Positions 46,200 to 57,415 of a stretch of 64,000 nucleotides of DNA are shown in pieces; the stretch's first letter is position 1; every line of letters starts with the position of its first letter. The DNA is taken from positions 72,106,001 to 72,170,000 of the forward strand of contig OX419757.1 of the NCBI GenBank assembly GCA_948567375.1. The letters are read 5' to 3'. This DNA is from Lunularia cruciata. Lineage: Eukaryota; Streptophyta; Marchantiopsida; Lunulariales; Lunulariaceae. The translations under genes and the position numbers were made by a program. The notes beneath the pieces are model-generated. The model had not been told where the DNA came from and ran no database searches. It saw nothing but the letters and a program-made list of their open reading frames with translations.

Positions 46200-47106
46200 A
46201 GAGTGAGAGTAGTACCACTTCCATCTCAGAGACTATAGTTGGTCCGTCATGCTCATGAGGAACTAGGACATTTTAGAGTCAAGCATACTTATAGCTTACT
46301 CTAAAGTCATTATTGGTGGCACGGTATGCAAACAGAGGTACAACAATTTGTTACCAGATGTGTGGTTTGTGACCAAGCTAGAGCATCATTCAATGCTCTT
46401 ATGCCATTGTTACACCCATTACATATCATGGATTGGGTTACCATTGGAGTTCAGACTTTGTTGGACCTTTACCATTGACTGTGAGACATCATTGGTACAT
46501 TTTTGTGATGGTGGAGTAGTTCTCTAAGTGGATTGAGTTGGTGGTACTTCCTAACAAGTCTACTGAAGGGACAACTTACTCATTCTTACTTATTCTTGGA
46601 TCTAGTTCTTAGTCATTTTGGTGCACCAGTTGAGGTTTTGACTGATCAAGGTACATAGTTCTTGGGGGAGTTTCAGGTCTTGTGTGACAAGGCTTTGATT
46701 GATCATCGTATTACATCCTAAGATCACCCTAAGGCAAATGGATTAGTAGAGAGAGGGGTTCAAACAATGAAGAGAGGATTGTGAAAGTATGGTTTGCAAA
46801 GAGGCTACTTGGGAGATTGGGATCTTGAATTGCCTTGGTTGGCCATGGGCTATCCGTTCAGTCGGCAAGCCTCCTTTTTCTCTTTACTTCCTACTCTATG
46901 GACGAGATCTAGATTTACTTGCAGCCATTTGTCAATATGTTACTATAGTTTTGGACTTGGATGACCTAGATGTATGGATAAGCGCATGTTCTCAGCGGGC
47001 AGAGATCTTTCAAAGAGTGATGTCAATGGCCTTTGAGAACTAGGCAATTGCTCAGCATAGAGACACTTTACACTATGCTACCATTCAAGGAGGAGGCTAT
47101 ACACCC
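46200..47106 (+). pseudogene. gypsy integrase HHCC and catalytic core (broken)
   Basis: The zinc-binding domain is at about 46,235-46,378: LVRHAHEELGHFRVKHTYSL, HYWWHGMQTEVQQFVTRCVV and CDQA (H, H, C, C kept). The DDE core follows with DFVGPLPLTVRHHWYIFVMV, VEVLTDQGT and HPKANGLVERGVQTMKRGL in more than one frame, so at least two frameshifts are present. The core end is the ORF at 46,789-47,043 (FSLYFLLYGRDLDL). Confidence 0.8.
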
Positions 47107-47493
47107 TTGATCTGTCGGTTTCATCCAGGAGACTATGTATATCTACATCAAATAGCATCAACAACACTTCATGTTTTGACAAGCCGCACTATCTTGAAAG
47201 TGCATGAGGTTTTGCCATCTGGAGTCCTTGTGTTGGAAAGACGTGATGGTGTTGTTTGGAAGGATCATGTACGCAATTGTGCGCCATGCCACCTCCCAAA
47301 CATTGATGACATTATGGACCCAAGCTTGGCACTTGTATGTGTAGGCTTGAGATGTATGTTATGTGGCTCTTCTAGTGGAGCTGCTACTATGTTAGTGTGT
47401 GATAGCTATTCGAGAGGATGGCATATGGCATGTATGACTCCTTCCCTCACGATGGTTCCTCAGGGACAGTGGTTATGTCATAGATGTACTTGA
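47107..47493 (+). CDS. gypsy integrase C-terminus with PHD finger
   Basis: A 128-codon open stretch ends the element's pol. Residues 7-60 resemble the integrase C-terminal SH3-like fold (HPGDYVYLHQ...VLVLERRDG). Residues 83-127 form a PHD finger: C83-x2-C86, C98-x2-Y101, H106-x2-C109, then W122 and C124-x2-C127. This is C4HC3 spacing with the fourth Cys as Tyr (TAT; TGT would give Cys). PHD fingers usually read histone H3 tail marks, so this could guide integration, a role that chromodomains play in chromoviruses. The start of the stretch is only the last upstream stop, not a true initiator. Confidence 0.75.
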   Translation: MICRFHPGDYVYLHQIASTTLHVLTSRTILKVHEVLPSGVLVLERRDGVVWKDHVRNCAPCHLPNIDDIMDPSLALVCVGLRCMLCGSSSGAATMLVCDSYSRGWHMACMTPSLTMVPQGQWLCHRCT

Positions 47494-47565
47494 CCTATAG
47501 CTAGTTCATTCTTTATATGTTATAGATTGCAGATAGGTGACTAACTATGGGTCAATATACAATGA
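47494..47565 (+). mobile_element. 3' internal end of the gypsy element
   Basis: Short stretch after the pol stop. It ends abruptly where the inverted family-A repeat begins at about 47,566, so the polypurine tract and 3' LTR of this element are missing. Confidence 0.4.
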
Positions 47566-48630
47566 TTCTCTATACTCATATTTCTAATCTTGGTATATAT
47601 ATATAAAGCTTATGAGTGCTCACTAGCATTTTACCGAAGCTATGTGTTTGGTATGAAAGCATTGAAATAGGTTTTGCTCTATTACATTGTTGGTCCAGTA
47701 CATAACAAATAGAAAATATATTTCACCAGATATTTTATTTCTTTGAATAAGTGAAAAATACATTTATCTACTAGACACATTTTCATGAAAGAATAAATAT
47801 CTATTATATTTTAAAAACATGATACCTGAAGTTATTGAGAAACTAAAATTTTATGTATAATTGGATCTATATATTTCATTTAAATACATCAATAAGCATA
47901 TATATATATATAATATTTTACCAGTTAAAATATATTATCTAGTGTTAGAAAAATCCCTACAATTTTCTTTACATTTGACTAAAATGGTTTAAATATCAAG
48001 ATTTAAAATATAAACTAAGCAAATATCTAATGATTAGTTTATCTTGTACTAGATATTTCAAAATAATACTTATGATGGTTATCTTTTGGATTATATCTTG
48101 CAATGAGATTTGCCTTCCATATTTTCAGGGATGCATGTTTTAAATTTCAATAAACTTTCTCTCATATTTATTTTAGTAAGTGGAAGGGTTATAAGAATTT
48201 TTGTCATGGTCATGAATATTCAGTATTAACTATTAACTGGAGTGCTCCTTTCAAAAATTATTCATCACAAGAAGTTTTATGAAGGATCAATGAACTTACA
48301 TTTTGAGCATGATCTATTGACCGCATCAACATACAAGCAAAAACTTCCTCCAAATGTGCTTATAGCTAGCAAAATTGCCACTTAATTTTGAGGTTCAGGG
48401 AGTAAAAAAAGTACAATATTAATAAGAAAGTGAAGAGATCATGTAAAGAGATTTCTTCGGAAGTTTTGGTAATGCGGCCCTTCACATCATCAGATGTTAC
48501 ATGTTGAATTCAAGAGGGGCTTCACAAGTGTAGTGTATGTAGTCCTTTAAAGCGGCATGTGATATTTAGCCCATGGAGGTTTTTGGACACTTTGCCTAGA
48601 TATTGTACACATTTTCTCCTTGCCAGACTA
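47566..48630 (-). repeat. inverted copy of AT-rich family A with conserved peptide (A4)
   Basis: The reverse complement matches 21,110-22,260 over its full length. 48,522-48,640 on the minus strand retains the ARRKCVQYLGKVSKNLHGLN peptide and the CRFKGLHTLHL end. This copy separates the methyltransferase-bearing gypsy from the chromodomain gypsy remnant. Confidence 0.7.
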
Positions 48631-49370
48631 CAACCAACGAATGCACCGATACAAGTCACACCATTCTTTGTAACCATTGGGCAGATCTTTTCCAAGCTTG
48701 ACAGTGTGAAAGGATGGTCACTATACGTTCTTTCATGTATAGTGAGCACCCTTTCACACCATCAAGTTTGGTAAAGATCTCCCTAGTGGCTACAAAGGTT
48801 GACATTGTCAACACTTTTGTTTATAGAATCCAATAGGGTGTGGAGAATGCCAAGCATAGGTTGTAGATTGCCCAAAATCAAGAAAAATAATTTGCACATG
48901 TACATTGTAAGCACAAGGAGTTTAGTGTTGGGCATCAAGTATGGCTATCCACAACCTTAGTTGGCCCTTGTAAGCTCATACCTTATTTTAATGGGCCTTT
49001 TTCCTTCCTCGTCAAATGGACACTATGGCCTATCACCCCGAGCTACCATTACACATGAAGATCTACCTAATGTTCCATTTCCTTACTATGTAAATATGCA
49101 TACCAATCACCCCAATTTCCTTCCATACAAGAAGTTAGACCTTGTCCAATACTCATTTTTGCCATAGAAATATGAAGTCAAATGGATTCTCTAGAAACAC
49201 ATCCATGATACCCTCCATTTGCATGTGAAATATCTTGTACATTGGAGAGTGCACCTATTTTATGAGGCAACATGGGAGCAAGCAATCAACTTGAACAATG
49301 CACCATGTTATTGCAATCTTTTGAGCAACAACTTTGCAATGAGGACATTGTGTCTTAAAAAGGGAAGGTT
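48631..49370 (+). pseudogene. chromovirus remnant: integrase end and chromodomain
   Basis: Plus-strand frames contain VTPFFVTIGQIFSK (end of an integrase core), GHQVWLSTTLVGPCKLIPYF then NGPF (integrase C-terminal GPF module), and at about 49,169-49,304 YEVKWIL-stop-KHIHDTL, YLVHWRVHLFYEATWEQAIN, LNNAP, which has the pattern of a chromodomain (YLVKWxGxxxxxATWEPxxNLxNAP). A polypurine tract (49,357-49,368) follows. This is therefore a chromovirus, a different gypsy lineage from the PHD-bearing element. The 5' part is missing. Confidence 0.75.
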
Positions 49371-49965
49371 TGTAATACCATTAGCTAGATATATTATCTA
49401 GAATGGAAATTGGCTTGGTAATATCTAGAAGGATGTCATATATGATGGTCCAAGTAGATCAAATGGAAGTGTCACCAAAAGAGTACTTCCACTAATAGAG
49501 TACGAGTTGAAAACACCCTAAAAACTTTAGAGCCATTTTGAAGGCCTAATCAGATAAAGTAAGCATCAAAAATAGGAATTTCTTGTCCTTTTTGGGTTAA
49601 AGGTTTTCCTTCTCTCCCCACTATTTGTCTCATTGAGAACTTTCCAATAATACCTCATCCATGCTATTTTGAGCTTCTTATAGAAAGATTCCCTCCGCTT
49701 AAACTTGTTTGACCAGCCAGATAGAACAAGGAATGACATGTCACCTATCCATACAGCTTATCTTACAGTGTAGCTTGCTAACATATCACCAATCCATGTA
49801 TCCAATCCAAAGAGAGAGGTTCTTTTGAGAGGATTCTCTTTGTTATATAATAAAGACAAGATGCTCCTTTAGAGCATGGGAGTATTGAAGGTTGAAGCTT
49901 TGTGTTTCTTCCCTTGTGTGTCTCTTGGGGGTTCTTTGTCCTCAAAAAAGTACACAAGTATTACA
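49371..49965 (+). mobile_element. 3' LTR of the chromovirus, plus strand
   Basis: The LTR begins TGTAATAC just after the polypurine tract and ends GTATTACA at 49,958-49,965 (595 bases). It has a TATA-like TTATATAATAAAG at about 49,843. It is the same family as the LTRs at 36,038-38,518. Confidence 0.8.
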
Positions 49966-51495
49966 ATTTGCGTTCACATCACAAAATTCATGTGATACAA
50001 GATCAATAGTATTAAGGTGTCTAACAAGTAGTGTCTTAGAATGCATGAACTAAGAGAGAGTAAGATCTCTTGAGGGTGCAATCACTCATACAACTACAAT
50101 TATGACATAGCATTCCACCCTTCCCTAAAGGCATGACATCACAAGAGTCTTGAATGACCATAGTGTTGAATCTTATAGGTTAGTGTTACATTAAGATGCT
50201 ACAAGTGTGTGGCAACCTATCTTTGTATCATTCTTGACCTCTACAAAGCCCTAAAGTTGCACACTCTAGTTCCACATGAATGACTTCCCTCACTCAAGTG
50301 CTTCTGCTCATACATCAAGATTCTTCACCCCTACTCAATAGAACATGCAATCACTCATACAAAATGTAGACTAACACTCATACATTGACTTGAAAAATCT
50401 TGATGGTATAAGCCTTGTTTGATACAATGCAAAGATGCACCAAATGAACCTAGTAAACATAGGGTCTTAGCTGCCAAAGAAATCCAATGGTTACAATGTA
50501 CTAAAATCCCCTAATTACATTTAAGCCGCTTTGTGTTAATCAACCTTATCTACTTATCTAACCCTAAACCTAAAGTTAAGTAGGTGCAAGTGGTGGTTAT
50601 CTAAAAAATGGCTCTTACTAGTTTGTGTCAAAGTTGGATGTTGCTCAATTTGTATGAAGTTGTTGATGGTGTTACCTGTATGCAAGACAATCTGGTACAA
50701 GATATGAGATATAAAGTATGAGGCACTAGAAATGAGAAAAGAAGTACAAGGAGCAAAGTATGAGGTTCCGTATGAGAAATGCAGCACAAGGTTAGAGATG
50801 AGAAATGAAGTACTGGAAACAAAATATGAGGTTAGGTACAAGAAACAAACTATGAGATGAGAGAATATGTCCATGTATGAAGTATGAGATAAAAAGTACA
50901 AGGTATGAGAAGTACGAGGTCAGAGATGAGGTACGAGTATGAGGTCTGAGATGAATATGAGTACAAGGTCAGAGACAAGGTACAAGTGAGAGGGATGAAG
51001 TTTGAGGTTAGAGATGAGGTATGAGTATGAGGTCAGAGATGAGTATGATTAAGAGGTCAAAGACAAGGTACAAGTACAAGGTATGGGACAGAAGGTCTAC
51101 ATCCATACGGTCATATGGTCACAACTTTGTATAGCTGGAAATTTTGCTACAAACTTCCAAAAGCTATGTTTTTTAGTGTCATAGGAACAACCTTGAGAAG
51201 CCACTTCTAATGAGATAAATATCATTCCATTTTGACCCGTAACCATAGAGATATCAAACCCAAAGTGTGCACAACAAAATTTCTCCTCAAAAACTACTCT
51301 TCCCAATTGAAGATTGATAGCATCAATGTCTTCAAGATCAACCCTTCATACCTTGGCATAAACACGGATGAAACTAATAATATCACATAGAGTGGTTTCT
51401 TACCTATATATAATAATATGTGATTTATAATAATAATGTTCACTCTTTGACAAAAGCAGAAAAATAAATCAAAATTTCACTCTTGGTGAAGCATG
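49966..51495. repeat. family-B insert, copy B2
   Basis: The ends match B1: 49,970-50,420 with 23,110-23,580, and 51,120-51,490 with 23,610-23,985. The middle (50,440-51,110) is extra, partly a degenerate minisatellite. No gene. Confidence 0.55.
50690..51095. repeat. degenerate purine-rich minisatellite
   Basis: Repeated variants of GAGGTCAGAGATGAGGTA and of TACAAGG / TATGAGG in irregular order run across about 400 bases. The purine strand is the plus strand. The minus-strand ORF over it (50,554-50,901) is a by-product of the repeat (S/L/F/H/Y-rich). Confidence 0.7.
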
Positions 51496-52454
51496 ACAAG
51501 GACATTTTCTTCTTCTTACATAAATATCTTATAAGAATCATATTTGTACCAAACATGATTTACAAATCTATACATCGGAAAACATGATCTAAAAACCTAA
51601 ATTCATCTATTAATTTATATTTGCATATTCCTTTAGTTGTTCTTTGACCAGCTAATGTTTCATATTAGTCAAAGAATGTGGATACTTTTAGGTTTGTCTG
51701 AAGTATCGAAATTTTATAACATTATACCCTTAATTTGCTATTCATCATCAAAGTATATCTAAACCATATAAGCTTTATAATTGTGCATATGACAAAAGAC
51801 AAACAAATAAACCACTCTACTCCGTATCTAAAAACGAGTTTAAAAACGAGTTGATTGTATGCCTGATTATATATCATTATAGCAAAACTGTATGTTTCTT
51901 CAGCTCGCATACTTTTCCTCCCACTCTGTACATTGAAGGGCTTTGAAGCTACTCAGACCTTGTGATTAGAAGGCAAACTTTCAACCCTAAACTTTCAACA
52001 CCACTTTTGTAAGTCAGTTCGCCTACAACTGTGATCCACCCTCATGTTCTGAAGTCGTTTCGTCTATCTCTATTCAGAGATATCCCCGCAGAAAGCTTGG
52101 TTGCATTTTCATAAGATGGTCATGCGCTTGAAGAAGATTGAAATAAACAATTTTAGAAAACTTTTCCTTTCTTTGCGAAATACGTTTCGTTTTTTGATAA
52201 GAAATCGGTAAAATCGGATTTCACCACCCTTAAACACATTCATTGATTGTTCAAGTTCTTAATATTCTTGTATAGTCAAGATCAAGGATGTAATCCTGTG
52301 AACACTTCTGCAGAAGTTGACTGATTCCTCATATGTGAAATTCTCACACATCGAGTAGTGTATGAACTAATGTAAAGAGAGTAAAATACAAAGTAGGTAT
52401 AGGGTTGATAATCTTACACTATACTTCCAAAACGTTAACCGACAGGTGATTTAA
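51496..52454. repeat. AT-rich family A, copy A5, and junction
   Basis: 51,525-51,965 matches 4790-5260 and 23,990-24,445. 51,966-52,100 is a junk junction containing scraps of the F-box repeat leader (TTCTGAAGTCGTTTCGTC is its reverse complement). 52,110-52,454 matches 17,300-17,660 and 34,160-34,400 of segment D. Confidence 0.5.
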
Positions 52455-55400
52455 AAACTAAATAGTTTTGTGCTTAAACTTTCTTTAATCCCTTTCGGAA
52501 CACTCTTTTTGGGAACACCTTTATCTCATGCTCAGTTTCCCCTTTTGCTCTTCTTCGTGCCTCGTACTCTTTTCTCTTTTTCGCTCGGGGTATACTATTT
52601 GGCCTGTTGGCCCATTTCTTTCAGTAGCTTACTCGTTTGAACCAGATGCGATCAAAGCCTCGTTCAACGTCTTCATGTCTATCCGACCATTCCAGCCGTG
52701 ACCAAAAGCTTCTTTCGACACCACCCGTTCGGCTGTCCGGACGATTAACGGTAGCCAAAAGAAGCTTTCTTTGGACATCGCCCACGTCCCTCAGCCGTGT
52801 CTGCACATGTACCGGCAAATGCACTGTCAGCTGGAATCAGACGAAGAAACTGGTCTCTGGCACTGCCTACTGTACTGGGCATGCGCGTGAAACTTTACAG
52901 ATCATCGCTTGCCAAGCAACGAAATAAATGGGAAGGGAGACCGCATGGGATAGCAAAAAGGACGGGAAGACCCCATCAAACCGGACCCAATAGTATCATT
53001 AAGAGGAATCTGCAAATTGGAGAGACGAAAACGGACGTCATTGGGTGAAGAGTAAACAAATGGAGGGCACTAATAAAGATCCAAAAAGTCATGACTCTAA
53101 TAATGTGCGCAGATTGGACTACTCGTTATCCAAATCAATGTTATGACGCTCACCGACGAGTCTGACGGCAACTGGATCAAGAATGAATGTGCTTATAGGG
53201 TATAGTTACAGGGTATAGTTACCCTGTTTAAATGGATGGGCTCGGGAGACATATACATGTGATATAGAAGATATATACTTAGACTTTAGAGATTAAAAGT
53301 CCTATATTTGTAGGAATATTGAACGCAAAGGAAAAGCTTGGTAAAATATATTCATTACTATTAGATGAAGTTTCAATGTATTTATTTCAAATAGAATTCT
53401 AAACCGAATATGAAAAGAAGGGAATACATTTATGAATTATAACTTAATTGCATCAATTATCTTAGGAAATGGAGATAAGTTAAAATCAGGTCTATGAATG
53501 GTGATAGGGGTTGAGTGGAATTAGAATAGTGAGAAAAATGATCTCGACTGGTTTTCCACTAAAATCAATAAAAAATCATTTACATGCTGGTCAACTTTTG
53601 ATACCTCCGTAATATATATTCTAATCTGAATTTTAATGTTGTTTCTGCATAGAATGTGGGGATGCTTTAGTGCAACATGAATTCATTCTGTTGAGAGTAT
53701 TGCCCTTTTCAGAATATTAAATGTTGTTCTAAATCACAGATAGCAAGTAAAAGGTATGCTGCAGGTACATATCGTTCAAGGTGCAGAACTAATCATGCAA
53801 TGATGTCCAGTATTATATTATGTGAAGTCCATAAGCTTTTGCGCTCGAGAACTAGATCCAATTCATATAGATTACAATTTCGTCAAAGTAACGTAGAAAA
53901 TTGCATGAACAGTGGTGCGCGAGTTGATTTGCAAGCACGTTTGTCATATTTTATGAATATATATTGTGAGTTTCATGCTAAACTATGGAATGTGTGCATG
54001 GCCTTATAATTCCTAAGATGATTGTCCTCACAACATGAACATGATTGTATTCCCTTCATTGTTTCCATTTTGAGCAGTTAGAGCAAGTACTGATGTGATC
54101 AATTAGAAAGCTATTAAGTTTCAGTATTCCTGAGCATATAGTTGAAGGGAAATTGAGACTCATGTTCTAGTTTCCGTATGACAGGAAGGGGTTGCGAAAA
54201 CGAATACCCTTATATCACATATTTACTGTTCAATTTGATCAGTAACCAGAAAATGGCAACTTATTACAACATCACTGTATCATTGACATATCACTGAATA
54301 TTTGGAAGGAAAAATGGTTACCATATGTCAAATATCTGAATCATATACATCAAATTATTATCTCAATGAACTCATACGATTCAATGTATACACATTAGAT
54401 ATTTAAGGTAGAAGATTGCTTGATGTTTATACTGCAAAGTTTACCCCTCGGAAGTAAATACAGGATACAGGTTAATACAGGATAAAAAGGTTTTTTTCTT
54501 TTTTAATCTTTCTACGATTTGGCCTTCTGGCCCATTTCCCTTTCACCTTACAAGTAGCTGAATGCTTTAGATATTTAAATCAACTGCCGAAAATACTAGT
54601 TTAGATACTTTTGCCTCGCAACTCCCGATAAAGAGCTTCCTCTCGTGTGTCATATGCCACCAAAGTCCACAATGTTCAAAGTCTTCATGTGTATCCGACT
54701 ATTCCCGCCGTAACCACAAGCTTCTTTCGACAACAACCCATTCGGCTGTCAGGAGGATCCTAACGGAAACCAAGAGCTTCTTTTGACATCGCCCATGCTG
54801 GTGTGACGTCCCTTAGCCGTGGATGGACACGTCCTGGCAAATGCACAATCAGGTTTTCATCAGCGGGAATCAAACGAGGAAAGTGGTCTCTGCCACTGCT
54901 ACTCTACTGGGACTGCGCGATCAGCCTTTACAGTACATCGTTCGCCGAGCCAGACTAAATATATTGAACCGAGACGCTGAGGGTCGCCCAGAGAGAATCT
55001 AGTGAGAGCCACGACAGTATGTTATGAGTACGGGCGTCATAGGTTGAAAAGTAAAGAAATAGAGAACATTTATAAGAGACCGGAGAGTCATTGCTCGAAT
55101 CATGTGCGCAAATTGGACCACTAGTTATCAAAATCAATGTTATTATAACGTTCATTGGGGAGTTCTCTGCACAGAACAGGTCTGACATCAACTGGAATCA
55201 AAAGTAGTCTTATGTGCTTATCTAAAGTAGTCTACCCTGTTGAAATGGATGGCCTCCGGGAGTGACAAGCCCTATAAATTTGATGGAGAAAATATGTATT
55301 TAGACTTTAGATATTTGAAAAGTTACACTTTTGTAGAATACTGAGAGAAAAGAACAAGTTTGGAAATTTTTTATTAATTATAATTAGATCAAATCCAATT

Positions 55401-55780
55401 TATAAATTGAGAATTCTATCCGAGCAAAAGAATTCAATTTAGAAGTTAAAAAGTGATTTCGTTAATTATCTTAGAGAAAGAGAGAAGTGAAAAACTAGGT
55501 CTACGAAATGCTGAAGCCGGGGCGTTGGTTGTAAAATTAAGATAGGCAGAGAAATGATCTCTACTCTTTTTCCCCCAAAATGAATAAGAAATGTCAACTT
55601 TGGGTACCTCCAAAATATGCTACTAACTTTCGCATCGAAGTTATATGTCTTAGGTTCATGTAACCTAAGAAATTGAGAAACTGAACGGACATTGAGACCC
55701 CTGGTCTAGCTCCCATTTGAGAGTAAGGGGTTGAAACGGGTGCAAAAACTAATATCCTTATTTCTGATATTTGCTATATT
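52455..55780. repeat. segmental repeat E2
   Basis: Second copy of 29,490-33,000 in the same orientation. The two coding traces corresponding to the NQCY...IYLDFR frames fall at about 53,040-53,295 and 55,010-55,340, both with more stops than in E1. The ORF 53,800-54,009 matches 30,900-31,130. No functional gene is supported. Confidence 0.55.
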
Positions 55781-56850
55781 ATTATATATCCGATCTATCC
55801 GTATCGCTTACCGTACAGTCCAGTTCATTTGTAGGCGGGGGGATCCAGTGGTATTCTCGAAGGGTTGTTTCTACTCTCCCTACCGCAAGCAGACCTTCCT
55901 GCTTGTCCAACACAAGAGAAACCTCGGAGTTTTGTGCGGACGTGGGTAATCGGTCTAAACAAATCGAATGACGAATTAGTCAACGCTATGTGTTATTCTG
56001 TAACTGCGTTAAGGAAAAATATTCTAAAATCCACTATTGTAGCACTTTCACGACAACTTCTCGGCACATTCGCACACAAGAGACAATTCCACAAATGCCC
56101 CGGAAGTCTTCTAAGCACCCCCTGGCCAACCTTCGGACCCCACCAGCTCTGATCTGCCACAATGATGCCTCTCTTCAGAAACATCATGTTAGAGCTTTTT
56201 AAATAGGTGGATGTGTGAAAGACTTTGTGGAGGTTGCAATTCGTGAGTTGGGTCAGTATTCAGGGAAAATGAGCGACGAGATCTGAGGTCCATAAACTCA
56301 TGTGCTTAACTCGCGGAGCTGCTGAAGATTCAGGAGTTTTTCTTTGTCAACGGGGTTTACATGAAGGAGATTGTGTCGGTTCGAATTATCACAAACTCGG
56401 GTTTGAGATAACTCCCCTGAGAGGTACGTGTCCTTTAGACTTGCAATAATTTCCCATCACCAGTTCAATCACTCTATAGGTATATTTCGAATCTGTGACA
56501 TATCTCGTTTCGTCGAACAACCCTGCTAGCTCAGGACCGCATTCGTGTAATAACATGAATCAGAAGATATAACATATCTCCCTATTCTAAGCTTTGTCCA
56601 GGTGATGTATTGGACAAATTGACCAAGACAATATGGAGCAGCAAATCACTCTACTTCGATACAGAATCTGATTTACTGATCTGAGTAGTTGTTTGATTGG
56701 AGACCAGATTGGGAGGTAATCCAGTCGTGATCTGAGCCCGAGGAGAGCATCTGAATCAGCGAAGATCAAAGCTGCTGCCTCGAGACGAGGCAGCAAAAGA
56801 TCGCAACTTTTGGAGGTGCTATGCAACCCCGGAACTCCTCGAACTCAGTC
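55781..56850 (+). pseudogene. segmental repeat D3 with unassigned coding trace
   Basis: The plus ORF 55,865-56,152 reads STIVALSRQLLGTFAHKRQF and HKCPGSLLSTP, and a following frame has FVEVAIRELGQYSGKMSDEI at about 56,220-56,285. The same pair of peptides, with variations, is in D1 (16,490-16,740) and D2 (35,430-35,520), so a real coding sequence of unknown family once existed. Frames are broken. The part to 56,850 matches 16,600-17,270. Confidence 0.4.
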
Positions 56851-57415
56851 TATTTCCTGTGCTCTTTCTGTTGCTGTTCCTTTCTTATTTCTTCAAGATT
56901 ATGGACTGAATCAGTGCCTGTGTTCTTCTGGAATATGACTCATCATGTCACAAACAGCCTATTAGGAGAGCTTAGCATCCCTATGATTAGCTAGTTACAA
57001 TCAATTGGTCATTCGCTGCAGCCACAAGTTCTACTCCAAGCGGAGAACATTCCGCCTTGATCATCCACATTTGCACTTGACCGATCTTTACGCCCTGCCA
57101 GATACGGATAATTCCATATCATTTCTCTGGCGTCAAGTACTTGAACTCAATATATTCCCCAATCAGAAGCATCCTCTTACGAGCTCGTACGAAGGATAAC
57201 TTACTTGAATCAGAAACTTAACGGACGAGTTTACATTCCCTCTTGGTTCTTTCCCTACAATTGATTATTGCATTCTTATCATTTCACGATTCTAAAGTGA
57301 GTTCTGTCAGTTGGTGGCTCCCTCTTCCGCTTGTTGTACATAACGTTCGATTCCCTATTTGTTACAGGGAGGTATAGATTCCGTAAACTTCTACATTCAA
57401 ACTCCAAAGCTGTAC
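56851..57415 (+). promoter_or_regulatory. upstream region of NLR copy 2
   Basis: This 565-base stretch is not repeated in the window and must hold the promoter and 5' leader. A strong acceptor-like sequence (TTTGTTACAG at about 57,358-57,367) shortly before the proposed ATG suggests an intron in the leader or an additional 5' exon. No clear TATA box was fixed. Confidence 0.35.

Noticed and set aside
50554-50901. 115-codon minus-strand ORF rich in S, F, Y and H
   Set aside because: It overlaps the purine-rich minisatellite; its composition is explained by the repeat.
57005-57199. 64-codon ORF upstream of the NLR as an extra 5' exon
   Set aside because: It is not repeated elsewhere and has no recognisable domain; an upstream exon is possible but this frame has no specific support.
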